A DNA stretch of 39,996 nucleotides, from assembly GCA_017964325.1 (NCBI GenBank), contig JAGCSE010000314.1, positions 1 through 39,996 on the forward strand, given 5' to 3'. Position 1 is the first letter of the stretch; each line of letters begins with the position of its first letter. The notes beneath the pieces were generated by a model. It had not been told where the DNA came from, did not search any database, and worked only from the letters and a program-made list of their open reading frames with translations. Both the position numbers and the translations under genes were made by a program. This document shows positions 24,435 through 32,436 of this stretch, piece after piece. The DNA comes from Victivallales bacterium. Its GTDB lineage: Bacteria > Verrucomicrobiota > Lentisphaeria > Oligosphaerales > Oligosphaeraceae.

Positions 24435-25256
24435 ATGCCATTTGGACTGTTCAGCAAGAAAAACGACGAAACGGACGCCGCCAAAAATCAGGAAACCAAA
24501 GACCCGATCGCGACCAACGACCTTCTCCTTTCGCAGGAACAGCGCGAAGACCAAGAGCAGGACCTGGCCGTTTTCGGCGACAAGTCTGAAGAACACGAAC
24601 AGCGGCTTCAGAAGGAAGCGGAAAAGGAAGTGCAGGAAAAGGCCCAGGCCTCCTTCGTCAAATTGCAGAAAATCAAACTCGGCCGCTGCCCCGTCTGCGG
24701 TGAGCATTTACGTCATGGAATGTTCGCAAATATCTGCGAAGAATGCGGTTGGAACAAATACGACATTCCGAAATACGGCAAAATCATCATCCATTTGCAC
24801 GGCAACGACGGCATTGTCGAAGGACAGTACGCCTACGCCTTGAAAACTGGCGAGATTCTTGTCGCCAACGGCGAAGTCGTCATCGCCAAAATCCCCGCGA
24901 ATGCCTATTCATGGATTGAATACAAATGGTCGGAGGACGAACTCAGCCAACGCCGTCGTATCATGAACGAACAAATCAAAATACCCTGCGGCTGGTGCGG
25001 AAAGGACGCCGACGTCAACAAGGATGGTTTCCATCTCGTCCACATCGCCTTCGGCAACTCGCAGGAACGCTACTGCTTCTGCAGCGACGAATGCTACGAG
25101 GCCTTCCGCAAGATGTACCCCGCACGCGTCCACCGCAACTGCTACGAAACAAACTGCTATGAATGCAACCTCTGCGTCAAGCGCTACGGAGACGAGGCGG
25201 AAGGCATCCGCACCCTCGCCAAAGACTATCTCCGCATGAAGAAGCCGCAACAATAA
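24435..25256 (+). CDS. Cys-rich double zinc-ribbon protein inside export operon
   Basis: A 273-residue soluble protein with no signal or membrane helix. Residues 1-80 are highly charged and coiled-coil-like (KNQETKDP, EHEQRLQKEAEKEVQEKAQ). A zinc ribbon follows (C85-x2-C88 ... C101-x2-C104). The middle (110-180) is a beta-rich linker with YGKIIIHLHGNDGIVEGQYAYALKTGEIL. A second cluster holds C185-x2-C188, C214, C216 and C220 (CFCSDEC, resembling FCS/TRASH-type fingers) and then C236, C241, C244 and C247 (CYETNCYECNLC). GAGGTG lies six bases before the ATG. It sits between the TolC-like and HlyD-like genes with no long gap, so it is probably a cytoplasmic component or regulator of this exporter. 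I do not recognise it as a named family. Confidence 0.8.
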   Translation: MPFGLFSKKNDETDAAKNQETKDPIATNDLLLSQEQREDQEQDLAVFGDKSEEHEQRLQKEAEKEVQEKAQASFVKLQKIKLGRCPVCGEHLRHGMFANICEECGWNKYDIPKYGKIIIHLHGNDGIVEGQYAYALKTGEILVANGEVVIAKIPANAYSWIEYKWSEDELSQRRRIMNEQIKIPCGWCGKDADVNKDGFHLVHIAFGNSQERYCFCSDECYEAFRKMYPARVHRNCYETNCYECNLCVKRYGDEAEGIRTLAKDYLRMKKPQQ

Positions 25257-25319
25257 CTCGACGAGTAGCCGCCCGACACAGGAATCCCATACATAATCAC
25301 TTGAATACAAAGAACTACC

Positions 25320-26426
25320 ATGGGTGATATCCGTACAACACAAGGCGAAAAGCCGCCCGTTCCAGTCCGCGAGCAGAAATGGCACCGTTCGACGACGTTC
25401 GTCGTCACCGTCCAAGTTCTCCTGGTCGTTGTTCTCACGGGAACTTTTGTAAAAATACCACGCTATACGCTTGCAAACGGCTATGTTACAACGTATGATT
25501 GGGCGGAGGTCCGCCCCCCTGTCTCAGGCGTCGTGAAAGTCATCCATGTCAAGACCGGCGCCACAGTCAAGGCTGGCGATTTGCTTGTCGAGCTCAACTC
25601 CGAAGTCGAAGAGGCGAATCTCGCCGAAGCCCAAACCACCTTGCAACAGCTTAAGTCCAATAAAGACAAGCGAATAGTCGAAATGGAAATCGACATCGAA
25701 CGCCGCACGGTGACGCTCAATGAAGAGAAACGCCTCAACCATGAAAACATCGCCAAGGCTGAACTAGAGCTCAGCACCGCCCAGACAACGTTGAAATTGA
25801 CGCGCGAACTCGTTGAAAAAGGACTGAAGGCCGCCACGAATCTGGAGACGGACCTAGCCCGTGAAAAGCTCGCCGCACTCAATCTCAAGATTCTGAAAGA
25901 CAAGGATTTCACGCCGTTTGAAGAACTAATTCAGCGTGACCAGGAGAAATACAAGAAGGAACTCGCCGCCTACGACAAGCAGGTCGAAGCACAGGAAGAA
26001 CGCATCAGAAGGCTGGAAGCCGTTCTCGAAACGCGCCGCATCCGCGCCCCGATCGACGGCCATGTCGTCCGCTACACGTTCGTGCCAGGCGAACTCCTGC
26101 AACCATCCTCCGTCATCTATGAAATTTTCCATGGAGACCTCGAACTAAAACTCCGCATATCAGAACGCTACGCATCCAAAGTAGCCGTCGGTCAGAAATA
26201 CCGCGCAGAGCTGTCAACCATGCGCGGCGTCCGCAGTTACTATTTCTACGGCGAAGTCCAATATCTGCGCAACGTCATCCAGGCCGATGGCAACACGACC
26301 TACCGTGTCGCCTACTGCTCCTTTGACCCCGGCCCCTACGAAGTCACGATGGGAACCACCTGCGAAGCGCGTATCTACTACGGGAAATCATCCTTCTGGT
26401 TCTATCTGTTCGGCCTTGACTGGTAA
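25320..26426 (+). CDS. HlyD-family periplasmic adaptor (membrane fusion protein)
   Basis: A 368-residue adaptor that links an inner-membrane ABC pump to the TolC-like channel. One N-terminal membrane helix (TTFVVTVQVLLVVVLTGTF, about 25-43) leaves the rest periplasmic. A split lipoyl half-motif follows (PPVSGVVKVIHVKTGATVKAGDLLVELNS, about 66-94), then a long alpha-helical hairpin of about 150 residues, then the other lipoyl half (RRIRAPIDGHVVRYTFVPGELL, about 240-262) and a beta-barrel domain ending YYGKSSFWFYLFGLDW. Its size and single N-terminal helix suit type I secretion or ABC-dependent efflux rather than an RND adaptor. Spacing to the next gene is 44 nt. Confidence 0.9.
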   Translation: MGDIRTTQGEKPPVPVREQKWHRSTTFVVTVQVLLVVVLTGTFVKIPRYTLANGYVTTYDWAEVRPPVSGVVKVIHVKTGATVKAGDLLVELNSEVEEANLAEAQTTLQQLKSNKDKRIVEMEIDIERRTVTLNEEKRLNHENIAKAELELSTAQTTLKLTRELVEKGLKAATNLETDLAREKLAALNLKILKDKDFTPFEELIQRDQEKYKKELAAYDKQVEAQEERIRRLEAVLETRRIRAPIDGHVVRYTFVPGELLQPSSVIYEIFHGDLELKLRISERYASKVAVGQKYRAELSTMRGVRSYYFYGEVQYLRNVIQADGNTTYRVAYCSFDPGPYEVTMGTTCEARIYYGKSSFWFYLFGLDW

Positions 26427-26470
26427 CCGCAACCGACGTTCCACCATACACATACGCCACTGAATAAAAA

Positions 26471-28249
26471 ATGCCTCCTGAAAACGGCAAATCAGATAAA
26501 GACAAGAGGAAAATCGGCAATATCGGCAAGATTCTTGTCTTCATGAAGCCCTACAAGATGCAGTTGCTGGGGTTGTTCGCCTTGACGGCCCTGCTGTCTA
26601 TCATCGCCATGTTCCCGCCGCTTGTCACGCGTACTCTGGTCGATGACGTCTTCACGCAGGGCAAACGAAATCTGTTTTTCGTCATGGGCTGCCTGATGAT
26701 CATCATCCCGCTTGTTTCCACCGTCTGCGGCTTCATCCAGAGCCTCTCCATCGCCTATCTTGGACAACGCTTCGTCTTCGACATCCGCTGCGCCCTCTAC
26801 CGCCACTATCTTGGGCTATCCCTGCGTTTCTTCTCCAAGCACAGCGTAGGAAAACTCCTGTATCGTCTGATGGGCGATTCTGGAACCGTCCAGTCCATGC
26901 TGACCGGCCAAAGTGTCGGCATCATCTCTGACCTGGTCGTCGCAACATTCGCCATCGTCGCGACATTCGCCATCAACTGGCGACTCGCCATCCTGCTGGT
27001 ATTGATCGTCGCCGTCTTTGTCATCAACTACAACGTCACCATCAGGCCCATCATCCTCGCCAGCCGCTCCCAACGCTCCGCCTACGATCGCATGTCCGGC
27101 GGTGTCCAGAACCGCCTCGTCGCCAACATGGCCGTCAAGACTTTCGGCGCGGAAGGGCGTGAAAACGAAACATTCAAAGAGCAGTCGGACGCCTCCCTGT
27201 ACTACGGCAAGCAACTGGGCATCGCCGGCAACACATTCTGGATGAATGTCAACCTGATCCAGGCCCTCGGCCGTTCGCTCATCTATTTCCTTGGATGCGC
27301 CATGATTCTCAACGAATCGATGACCTACGGCGACGTCACGGCTTTCACATCCTACGCCATGCAGCTCCTCGGCCCCGCCGTCCGTTTCTCACAGCTCGTC
27401 TCCCAGTTGCAGCAGGTCTCGATCGCAACCGAACGCCTCTTCGAAATCTTCGACGAGAAGCCTGAAGTCGTCAACGATCCGGATCCAGTCGTCAAGCCAA
27501 TCAAAGGAGAAGTCGATTTCAAGCACGTCCAATTCTATTATGAAGAAGGAAAACCAGTCATCAACGACTTCTCAATCCATGTCGAACCCGGCCAGACCGT
27601 CGCGCTCATCGGCCCCACAGGATGCGGCAAATCAACCATCCTCAACCTCCTTCTCCGCTTCTACGACATCACGGGCGGCGAACTGCTCATCGACGGCGTC
27701 AACATCAAGAAACTGGAGCTCCACTCCTTCCGCAAGCAGTTCGGAATCGTCCTGCAGGAGTCCCTCCTCTTCTCCGTGTCCATCCGCGAAAACATCCGCT
27801 TCTCACGCCCGAGCGCTACGGACGAAGAGATTGAAGCCGCTGCAAAAGTAGCTGAAATCCATGACTTTATCATGACGCTTGAAAAAGGGTACGACACGCT
27901 CGTCGGCGATTTCGGCGTCGAACTCTCCGTCGGCCAGAAGCAACGCATCAACATCGCCCGCGCCATCTGCGCCAATCCCGCCATTCTCATTATGGACGAG
28001 GCGACGTCATCGCTCGATTCCGACTCCGAGCAGGCCATTCAAAAAGCCATGGACCGCGTTCTCGTCGGCCGCACGTCGTTCGTCGTCGCCCACCGCCTCT
28101 CCACCATCAAGAACTCGGACCAGATCATCCTGCTCGACAAGGGCGTCATCCAGGAACAAGGCACCCATGACCAGTTGATGGCCATCCCAAATGGCAGATA
28201 CCACGACCTTTACACCAAGCACATGGGCAAAGGCGTCATCGAAGAATAG
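26471..28249 (+). CDS. Half ABC exporter, canonical nucleotide site with degenerate signature
   Basis: A 592-residue membrane-ATPase fusion of the type IV (exporter) ABC class. Six membrane helices occupy about 30-325, with the family segment SVGKLLYRLMGDSGTVQSML in the intracellular loop. The ATPase has Walker A GPTGCGKST (381-389), a Q-loop VLQESLLFS (428-436), Walker B ILIMDE (505-510) with catalytic E510, and the H-loop H541 in VVAHRLST. The signature is altered: LSVGQ (485-489) instead of LSGGQ. Together with the next gene this makes an asymmetric heterodimer in which this subunit contributes the full catalytic Walker/H-loop set of the consensus site. Substrate unknown. It is 44 nt after the adaptor and 9 nt before its partner. 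Confidence 0.92.
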   Translation: MPPENGKSDKDKRKIGNIGKILVFMKPYKMQLLGLFALTALLSIIAMFPPLVTRTLVDDVFTQGKRNLFFVMGCLMIIIPLVSTVCGFIQSLSIAYLGQRFVFDIRCALYRHYLGLSLRFFSKHSVGKLLYRLMGDSGTVQSMLTGQSVGIISDLVVATFAIVATFAINWRLAILLVLIVAVFVINYNVTIRPIILASRSQRSAYDRMSGGVQNRLVANMAVKTFGAEGRENETFKEQSDASLYYGKQLGIAGNTFWMNVNLIQALGRSLIYFLGCAMILNESMTYGDVTAFTSYAMQLLGPAVRFSQLVSQLQQVSIATERLFEIFDEKPEVVNDPDPVVKPIKGEVDFKHVQFYYEEGKPVINDFSIHVEPGQTVALIGPTGCGKSTILNLLLRFYDITGGELLIDGVNIKKLELHSFRKQFGIVLQESLLFSVSIRENIRFSRPSATDEEIEAAAKVAEIHDFIMTLEKGYDTLVGDFGVELSVGQKQRINIARAICANPAILIMDEATSSLDSDSEQAIQKAMDRVLVGRTSFVVAHRLSTIKNSDQIILLDKGVIQEQGTHDQLMAIPNGRYHDLYTKHMGKGVIEE

Positions 28250-28258
28250 CTAACCACA

Positions 28259-30265
28259 ATGTTCAAATTCGGTCCATCCAACCACACAAGAGACTACCCG
28301 TTCCGGCCGCCCATGAAACCGCGTCCGGAAGCGGGCACGGACTGGCCGCTCTACTGGCGGTTCATCAAGCAGTATGTCTGGCCAAAACGATGGTCGCTGT
28401 TCATCTGCATCTGCCTCGTGGCGACGAACTCGTGCTCCGTCTATCTGATGTCATTCTATTCCCGGCTCGTCGTGGATGAAATTCTCGTCATCAAATCCGC
28501 AGGCACCGCAAAAAACTCCGAAACAACCAAGAAATCCATTTTCGGCAACTCGCTGGAGCGGCCTGTCCATCAGGACGAACATCGTATCAGCATGGGGCAG
28601 AAGATCGACCAAGGCGTCTCATTCTCCAAACGGCCGCCCGGCGCTGGACGCCGCCTGTTCATCATCGCCATTTTCTACATGGGCACGCAGACGCTGCTGA
28701 ATTTCCTCGCGCGTTTTTCGACACGTCAGCATATCATTGTCGGACAAAACATTTCGGGAAGAATGCGCGAAGACATGCACGCCAAAGTGCTCGAACTGTC
28801 CATGTCCTACCACCAGTCCATGAGCCCGGGCCGACTGCTGTCGCGAATCCTGTCGGACGTGCTGGCCGTCCAAAGCGAGATGATGGGCTTCTTCACAAGC
28901 GCCACCCACTGTACGGCGATGATCCTCTGCGGCAGCATCGTCCTCCTCAGCAACGCCCCGCAGATGGCCCTCATGGCCATCGCCATCACCCCAATCTACG
29001 CTTGGATGTACCGTCAACGGCGCCCCATCATCAAGAAGCTCAACCAGGAGCTCCGCCATACGAACGCTTGCCTGTATGGTCTTGTCACACAGAAACTTGA
29101 GGGCATGAAGGTCATCCAGGCATACGCACGCGAAAAAGGGGAAATCCTCAATTTCCATCGTTTGACTGCCTGTTTCATGCGTGACGCCCTGGACACGCAG
29201 AAAGTCTCCGCCGCCTTGGGACGCCAGGCCGGCGTCCTCACCACCCTCTCCAGTTGCGCCATCTTCCTCTACGGTGGCAAGATGGTGCTCGACGGCAGGA
29301 TGCAACTCGGCGAAATGATGTTCATCCACACGACCACCATGACACTCTTCCAGCCCGTTCTGGAGTTCACGCAACTGTCGTTCGTTCTGCAACGCCTCCG
29401 CATCGCACTTCTCCGCGTGACGGCCGTTCTCGACAGGCCCGTCGAAATCCAGGACGCCCCCAACGCCGTCGATTTCCCCTCCCCCATGAAAAAAGGCGTA
29501 GCCATCAAGCACGTGTCGTTCGCATATCCGCCGCCTCTCAGCGACCGCGACGGTGACGGCGACGAAGCGGCTCCGAAAATCATCCCCGAACCCGTCATCA
29601 AAGACGTCGATCTCTTCGTCCCCGCCGGAACATGGCTCTGCATCATGGGTGCTTCCGGCTCTGGCAAGACCACATTGCTCAATTTGCTTTCACGACTGTA
29701 CGAACCGACGACAGGCCAGATACTTATCGATGACATCGACCTCAAGAACATCAAGATGGCATCGTTGCGCCACGCCGTCGGCGTCGTCCCGCAGGAGGCG
29801 CAGATTTTCTCCGGCTCCATGCGCGACAACATTTGCTACGGCTACCCCAACGCCACCAACAAACAGATCATGGACGCCGCCAAGGCCGCCCAAATGCACG
29901 ATTTCATCCTTGAAATGCAAGTCCAATATGAAACGCTCATCGGACAGCGCGGCACCTCCCTTTCCGGCGGACAGCGGCAGCGCCTCTCCCTCGCTCGCGC
30001 CCTCCTTACCAATCCCGAACTGCTCATTCTCGACGACTGCACGTCCGCCCTCGACGCCGCCACCGAGCAGAAGATTCAGGAGACGCTCGCCAAAGTTCTC
30101 ATCGGCAAGACCGCCATCATGGTCTCTCAGCGTGTCTCCATGGCCATGCGCTGCCACAAGATCGCCGTCATCGAAAACGGTGTCATCTCCGAATACGGCA
30201 CCCATCACGAATTGCTGGAAAAACACGGTTTCTACGCTAAATTGTTCAGTCAGCAGACGGAATAA
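28259..30265 (+). CDS. Half ABC exporter, degenerate nucleotide site with canonical signature
   Basis: A 668-residue partner of the preceding half transporter. Membrane domain about 45-395, with an extra periplasmic loop of about 55 residues after TM1 (75-130). The ATPase carries Walker A GASGSGKTT (464-472) and a perfect signature LSGGQ (568-572). The catalytic positions are changed: Walker B reads LLILDD, so D593 replaces the catalytic glutamate, and Q624 replaces the H-loop histidine (VSQRVS). These are exactly the two changes that mark the degenerate site in TM287/288- and BmrCD-like heterodimers. An insertion of about 15 charged residues (RDGDGDEAAP) lies before Walker A. Downstream, a secreted protein gene follows after 92 nt. 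Confidence 0.92.
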   Translation: MFKFGPSNHTRDYPFRPPMKPRPEAGTDWPLYWRFIKQYVWPKRWSLFICICLVATNSCSVYLMSFYSRLVVDEILVIKSAGTAKNSETTKKSIFGNSLERPVHQDEHRISMGQKIDQGVSFSKRPPGAGRRLFIIAIFYMGTQTLLNFLARFSTRQHIIVGQNISGRMREDMHAKVLELSMSYHQSMSPGRLLSRILSDVLAVQSEMMGFFTSATHCTAMILCGSIVLLSNAPQMALMAIAITPIYAWMYRQRRPIIKKLNQELRHTNACLYGLVTQKLEGMKVIQAYAREKGEILNFHRLTACFMRDALDTQKVSAALGRQAGVLTTLSSCAIFLYGGKMVLDGRMQLGEMMFIHTTTMTLFQPVLEFTQLSFVLQRLRIALLRVTAVLDRPVEIQDAPNAVDFPSPMKKGVAIKHVSFAYPPPLSDRDGDGDEAAPKIIPEPVIKDVDLFVPAGTWLCIMGASGSGKTTLLNLLSRLYEPTTGQILIDDIDLKNIKMASLRHAVGVVPQEAQIFSGSMRDNICYGYPNATNKQIMDAAKAAQMHDFILEMQVQYETLIGQRGTSLSGGQRQRLSLARALLTNPELLILDDCTSALDAATEQKIQETLAKVLIGKTAIMVSQRVSMAMRCHKIAVIENGVISEYGTHHELLEKHGFYAKLFSQQTE

Positions 30266-30357
30266 AAGGTGTGCCGGCGGCATCTCCGTTGTCGAGCAAT
30301 GGGCGGAATGCTCACGCAATTTTCCCAAAACAACAATATCTTCAAGGAGGCCATGCA

Positions 30358-31197
30358 ATGCAAAACAAACTCCTTACCATTCTAATTTGCTTTTGCCTCG
30401 CCGCCACGCTGTTCGCCCAGAAACAGCCAGAGAAGAAAAGCAAGTCCGAAAATCTCATCAAAAACGGCAATCTTGAAAAAGGCGACGACGGCAAGACGCC
30501 CAAGCATTGGGCGAAATTCGACGGCCTGACCGTCCGTTGGGAAAAGTCCGGCGGCAACCCAGGCCGTTTCCTCCTGCTGGACACAAGCGTCCTCAAATCC
30601 GATAAAAAGCTGATGGATGAAAATGCGGAAGCCTTTGAAACAAAAGGCCGTTCGCAAAAAGAAGGCCACTACGACGCCGTCGGCGCATCGCAAGGCGCAT
30701 GGGCCTTTGCGGCTCCCATCGACGTCAAGCCCAGCGACACATATTTCATTCTGTCGGCGGATGTCTCCGCCAGCAAGCCATCTTCAGAAATGGAATATCC
30801 AATGGTTATGATTCGCGGCTTCAAGAAAATCACGACGGAGACGGCGGGGCAGAACAAGTCATGGTTCCACGAGCATTTCAACGACGGCGTCGGCTACAGC
30901 GATGTATTCGGTTCAAAAGACCTCTATCGTGACTCGCGTGAAGGCGACTATCTGCAGGTCTATCGCAAGTCGCTCTTTTGCCGAAATCCACAAATCAACC
31001 AGTGGCGGCATTTCGAAGTCGGCTTCAAACTGCCGACCATCAACAAGTTCCGTCCCGACCGCATTCTCATCAAGCCCTACGCCTTCTGGCCTCCAGGCCA
31101 CTATCGCTTCGACAACCTCTCGCTTCGCCGCGCCACAAAGGACGAAGTCGATGCCGTCAACGCAAAAATACCTTCCATCAAGGAAGTCCTGAAATAA
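30358..31197 (+). CDS. Secreted jelly-roll (CBM4/9-like) protein
   Basis: A 279-residue exported protein with a short signal peptide (ILICFCLAATLFA, cleaved after LFA). The mature start ENLIKNGNLEKGDDGKTPKHWAKFDG resembles the opening of carbohydrate-binding modules of the CBM4/9 jelly-roll type, where a NGxFE-like strand is followed by a P..W motif. The later RPDRILIKPYAFWPPGHYRFDNLSL also looks like the last strands, where the fold closes with FDNLSL. The AAGGAGG site precedes the ATG by 7 bases; an out-of-frame ATG sits 5 bases upstream. It closes the export operon, so it could be exported by, or sit alongside, the system. No catalytic domain is visible. Confidence 0.6.
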   Translation: MQNKLLTILICFCLAATLFAQKQPEKKSKSENLIKNGNLEKGDDGKTPKHWAKFDGLTVRWEKSGGNPGRFLLLDTSVLKSDKKLMDENAEAFETKGRSQKEGHYDAVGASQGAWAFAAPIDVKPSDTYFILSADVSASKPSSEMEYPMVMIRGFKKITTETAGQNKSWFHEHFNDGVGYSDVFGSKDLYRDSREGDYLQVYRKSLFCRNPQINQWRHFEVGFKLPTINKFRPDRILIKPYAFWPPGHYRFDNLSLRRATKDEVDAVNAKIPSIKEVLK

Positions 31198-31363
31198 CAT
31201 AACCTCTGCATCTCTGCGTCTCCGTGACTCTGCGTTAAAAAAATCTACGCCTCCGCCTCCCCTCGACTCCACGTCATAAAAGCACTGTTTTTTATTTCCA
31301 AATTACTTGATATGAAACTAGACTTATTTTCATGAATTAAAGTCTGCATGAATCCCTTCTCCA

Positions 31364-31543
31364 TTATTGCTGTATCTTCCAATCGTTGAACCGCAATCGT
31401 TCTCTTGGCACCCATGCACCACACAAGGTGGTGCTGTTGTTCGCCACATAACCGTCGAAGGCGGCTGACGGGCCCACATTCATAGTATCCGGTAAGATGT
31501 CACAATTCACCCGAAGAGCAAAACTATGGTATGAATAGATCAT
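31364..31543 (-). pseudogene. 59-codon remnant of an unrecognised protein gene
   Basis: This open frame reads MIYSYHSFALRVNCDILPDT and ends FNDWKIQQ. Its codons favour G/C at third positions like the real genes here and it contains well-ordered W, C, F and G residues, so it looks like the 3' end of a former gene rather than chance. The ATG has no ribosome binding site and its upstream sequence runs directly into the phased repeat array, which suggests the rest of the gene was lost or replaced at that point. It could instead be a functional small protein. I do not recognise a family. Confidence 0.4.
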
Positions 31544-31649
31544 ATTTTGTGATGAGAATTAAAAAATAACACCAGATTCTGTGATAAAATATTCATAATA
31601 ACACAAGATTTTGTGATAAAATAGAAATAATAACACCAGATTTTGTGAT
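31534..31649. repeat. Phased 32-bp repeat array (iteron-like)
   Basis: Three copies of a 20-bp unit, ATAACACCAGATTTTGTGAT with up to two substitutions, begin at 31566, 31598 and 31630, exactly 32 bp apart. A fourth, degenerate copy ending TTTTGTGAT occupies 31534-31553 in the same register. Spacers of 12 bp are A/T-rich. Copy 2 contains a dyad CACAA-GATT-TTGTG. The period is about three helical turns, so all dyads face the same side of the DNA. Not CRISPR-like: the spacers are short and low in complexity. Confidence 0.85.
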
Positions 31650-31952
31650 GGGATATTTGTAATATTCTAAAATTTAGGGATTTATATACTTAAGTTTTCT
31701 TTTTAGCTTAAAAACGGCGACGGGAGGGGCGCACTCCTGTGCGACCATATGCGCGATGCGCATACACCACCATCCGTGGATAACGGGCGTAGTGCGTTGT
31801 GAATTACCAGTCGAAAACTAAAGTATATAATTCCCATATGTTTGGGGCTTTTATGAGCGATATCTGTATTTCCTGCGGGGTTGTGTGACACTCATCACTG
31901 AATTGTGCAAGGCGGCTGGGGGTGCCATCGACATCCCGCCGTTGGCGACAGT

Positions 31953-31978
31953 GTGGCGGTGGCATCCCCGCCGTCGCA
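31953..31978. repeat. Copy of the dpaL 3' hairpin motif
   Basis: GTGGCGGTGGCATCCCCGCC followed by GTCGCA repeats the GTGGCGGCGGTGTCCCGCC...GTCGCA sequence at 1343-1367. Both can fold on themselves. Shared presence at two distant noncoding sites indicates a short interspersed repeat. Confidence 0.55.
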
Positions 31979-32018
31979 CGCGGGCCACGCCCGCAAACTG
32001 CCATGCGAAGGCGGGACG

Positions 32019-32166
32019 CTAATACTCCTGACTTAAGCCCTGTAGGGGCGGCAGACAATAGCCGTGGGTGAAGCGAGCGCCGAAGGCGTGAACGCTCACC
32101 ACGGAAAAGCAAGGTAACGTACAGAACCGCGTTAGCGGTGGCAAGACCAAAAGTTAGGAGTATTAG
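32019..32166. repeat. 148-bp inverted-repeat element with structured core
   Basis: The ends are CTAATACTCCTGACTT (32019-32034) and AAGTTAGGAGTATTAG (32151-32166), complementary at 15 of 16 positions. Inside lies a strong hairpin: CCGTGGGTGA (32062-32071) with TCACCACGG (32096-32104), enclosing GCG-rich inner pairs. Size and layout match a MITE or a REP/ERIC-type repeat, or a structured RNA. No coding potential. Confidence 0.6.
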
Positions 32167-32167
32167 T

Positions 32168-32223
32168 GGGACGCCGCGCGGGACCAACTGCCCGCAGGCG
32201 GGACGCCGCGCGGGACCAACTGC
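32168..32223. repeat. Perfect 24-bp direct repeat
   Basis: GGGACGCCGCGCGGGACCAA plus CTGC occurs at 32168-32191 and again at 32200-32223 with an 8-bp spacer. It abuts the right end of the 148-bp element by one base. The offset is 32 bp. Confidence 0.8.
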
Positions 32224-32387
32224 TTTTAGGTTTTCAAACAAACAACGTGTTGTTTTTCCGTGCCCCAGTTTGCTTGCCTTCCTGTCTTGGCGTGCTATCT
32301 TTTCATGTCTTGTCCATGGATTTTCCGATTATACAAATGGCTTTAAGCCATTGCAACCATATCTCGCATATATATCGCGTGTTATAG

Positions 32388-32418
32388 GTTTTAACAAACC
32401 ACTTTGTCTGGTTAAAAC
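32388..32418. promoter_or_regulatory. Dyad ahead of rarA
   Basis: GTTTTAAC (32388-32395) and GTTAAAAC (32411-32418) form a perfect inverted repeat with a 15-bp spacer, ending 18 bp before the rarA start codon. It could be an operator or a leader hairpin over the translation start; no recognised regulator consensus. Confidence 0.35.
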
Positions 32419-32436
32419 AGCAACTCAAAACATGAT

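Larger units (their letters stand above)
31198..32436. other. 1.24-kb noncoding region rich in repeats
   Basis: No gene of convincing length is present on either strand. From left to right it holds a CTCTGCATCTCTGCGTCTCCG segment (about 31203), resembling widely scattered intergenic motifs, the 59-codon remnant, the 32-bp-period array, a GC-rich hairpin-prone stretch (31700-32240) with the inverted-repeat element and a direct repeat, and an AT-rich leader to rarA. The 145-codon minus-strand frame inside (31804-32241) follows the repeats and is not believable. Confidence 0.75.

Noticed and set aside
31534..31649. CRISPR array
   Set aside because: Units are 20 bp and spacers only 12 bp and AT-rich; no cas genes are present, and the spacing is helically phased instead.
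31804..32241. 145-codon minus-strand frame across the GC-rich repeat cluster
   Set aside because: It runs through the inverted-repeat element and the direct repeat, gives Arg/Pro-rich low-quality sequence with no domain, and has no ribosome binding site.
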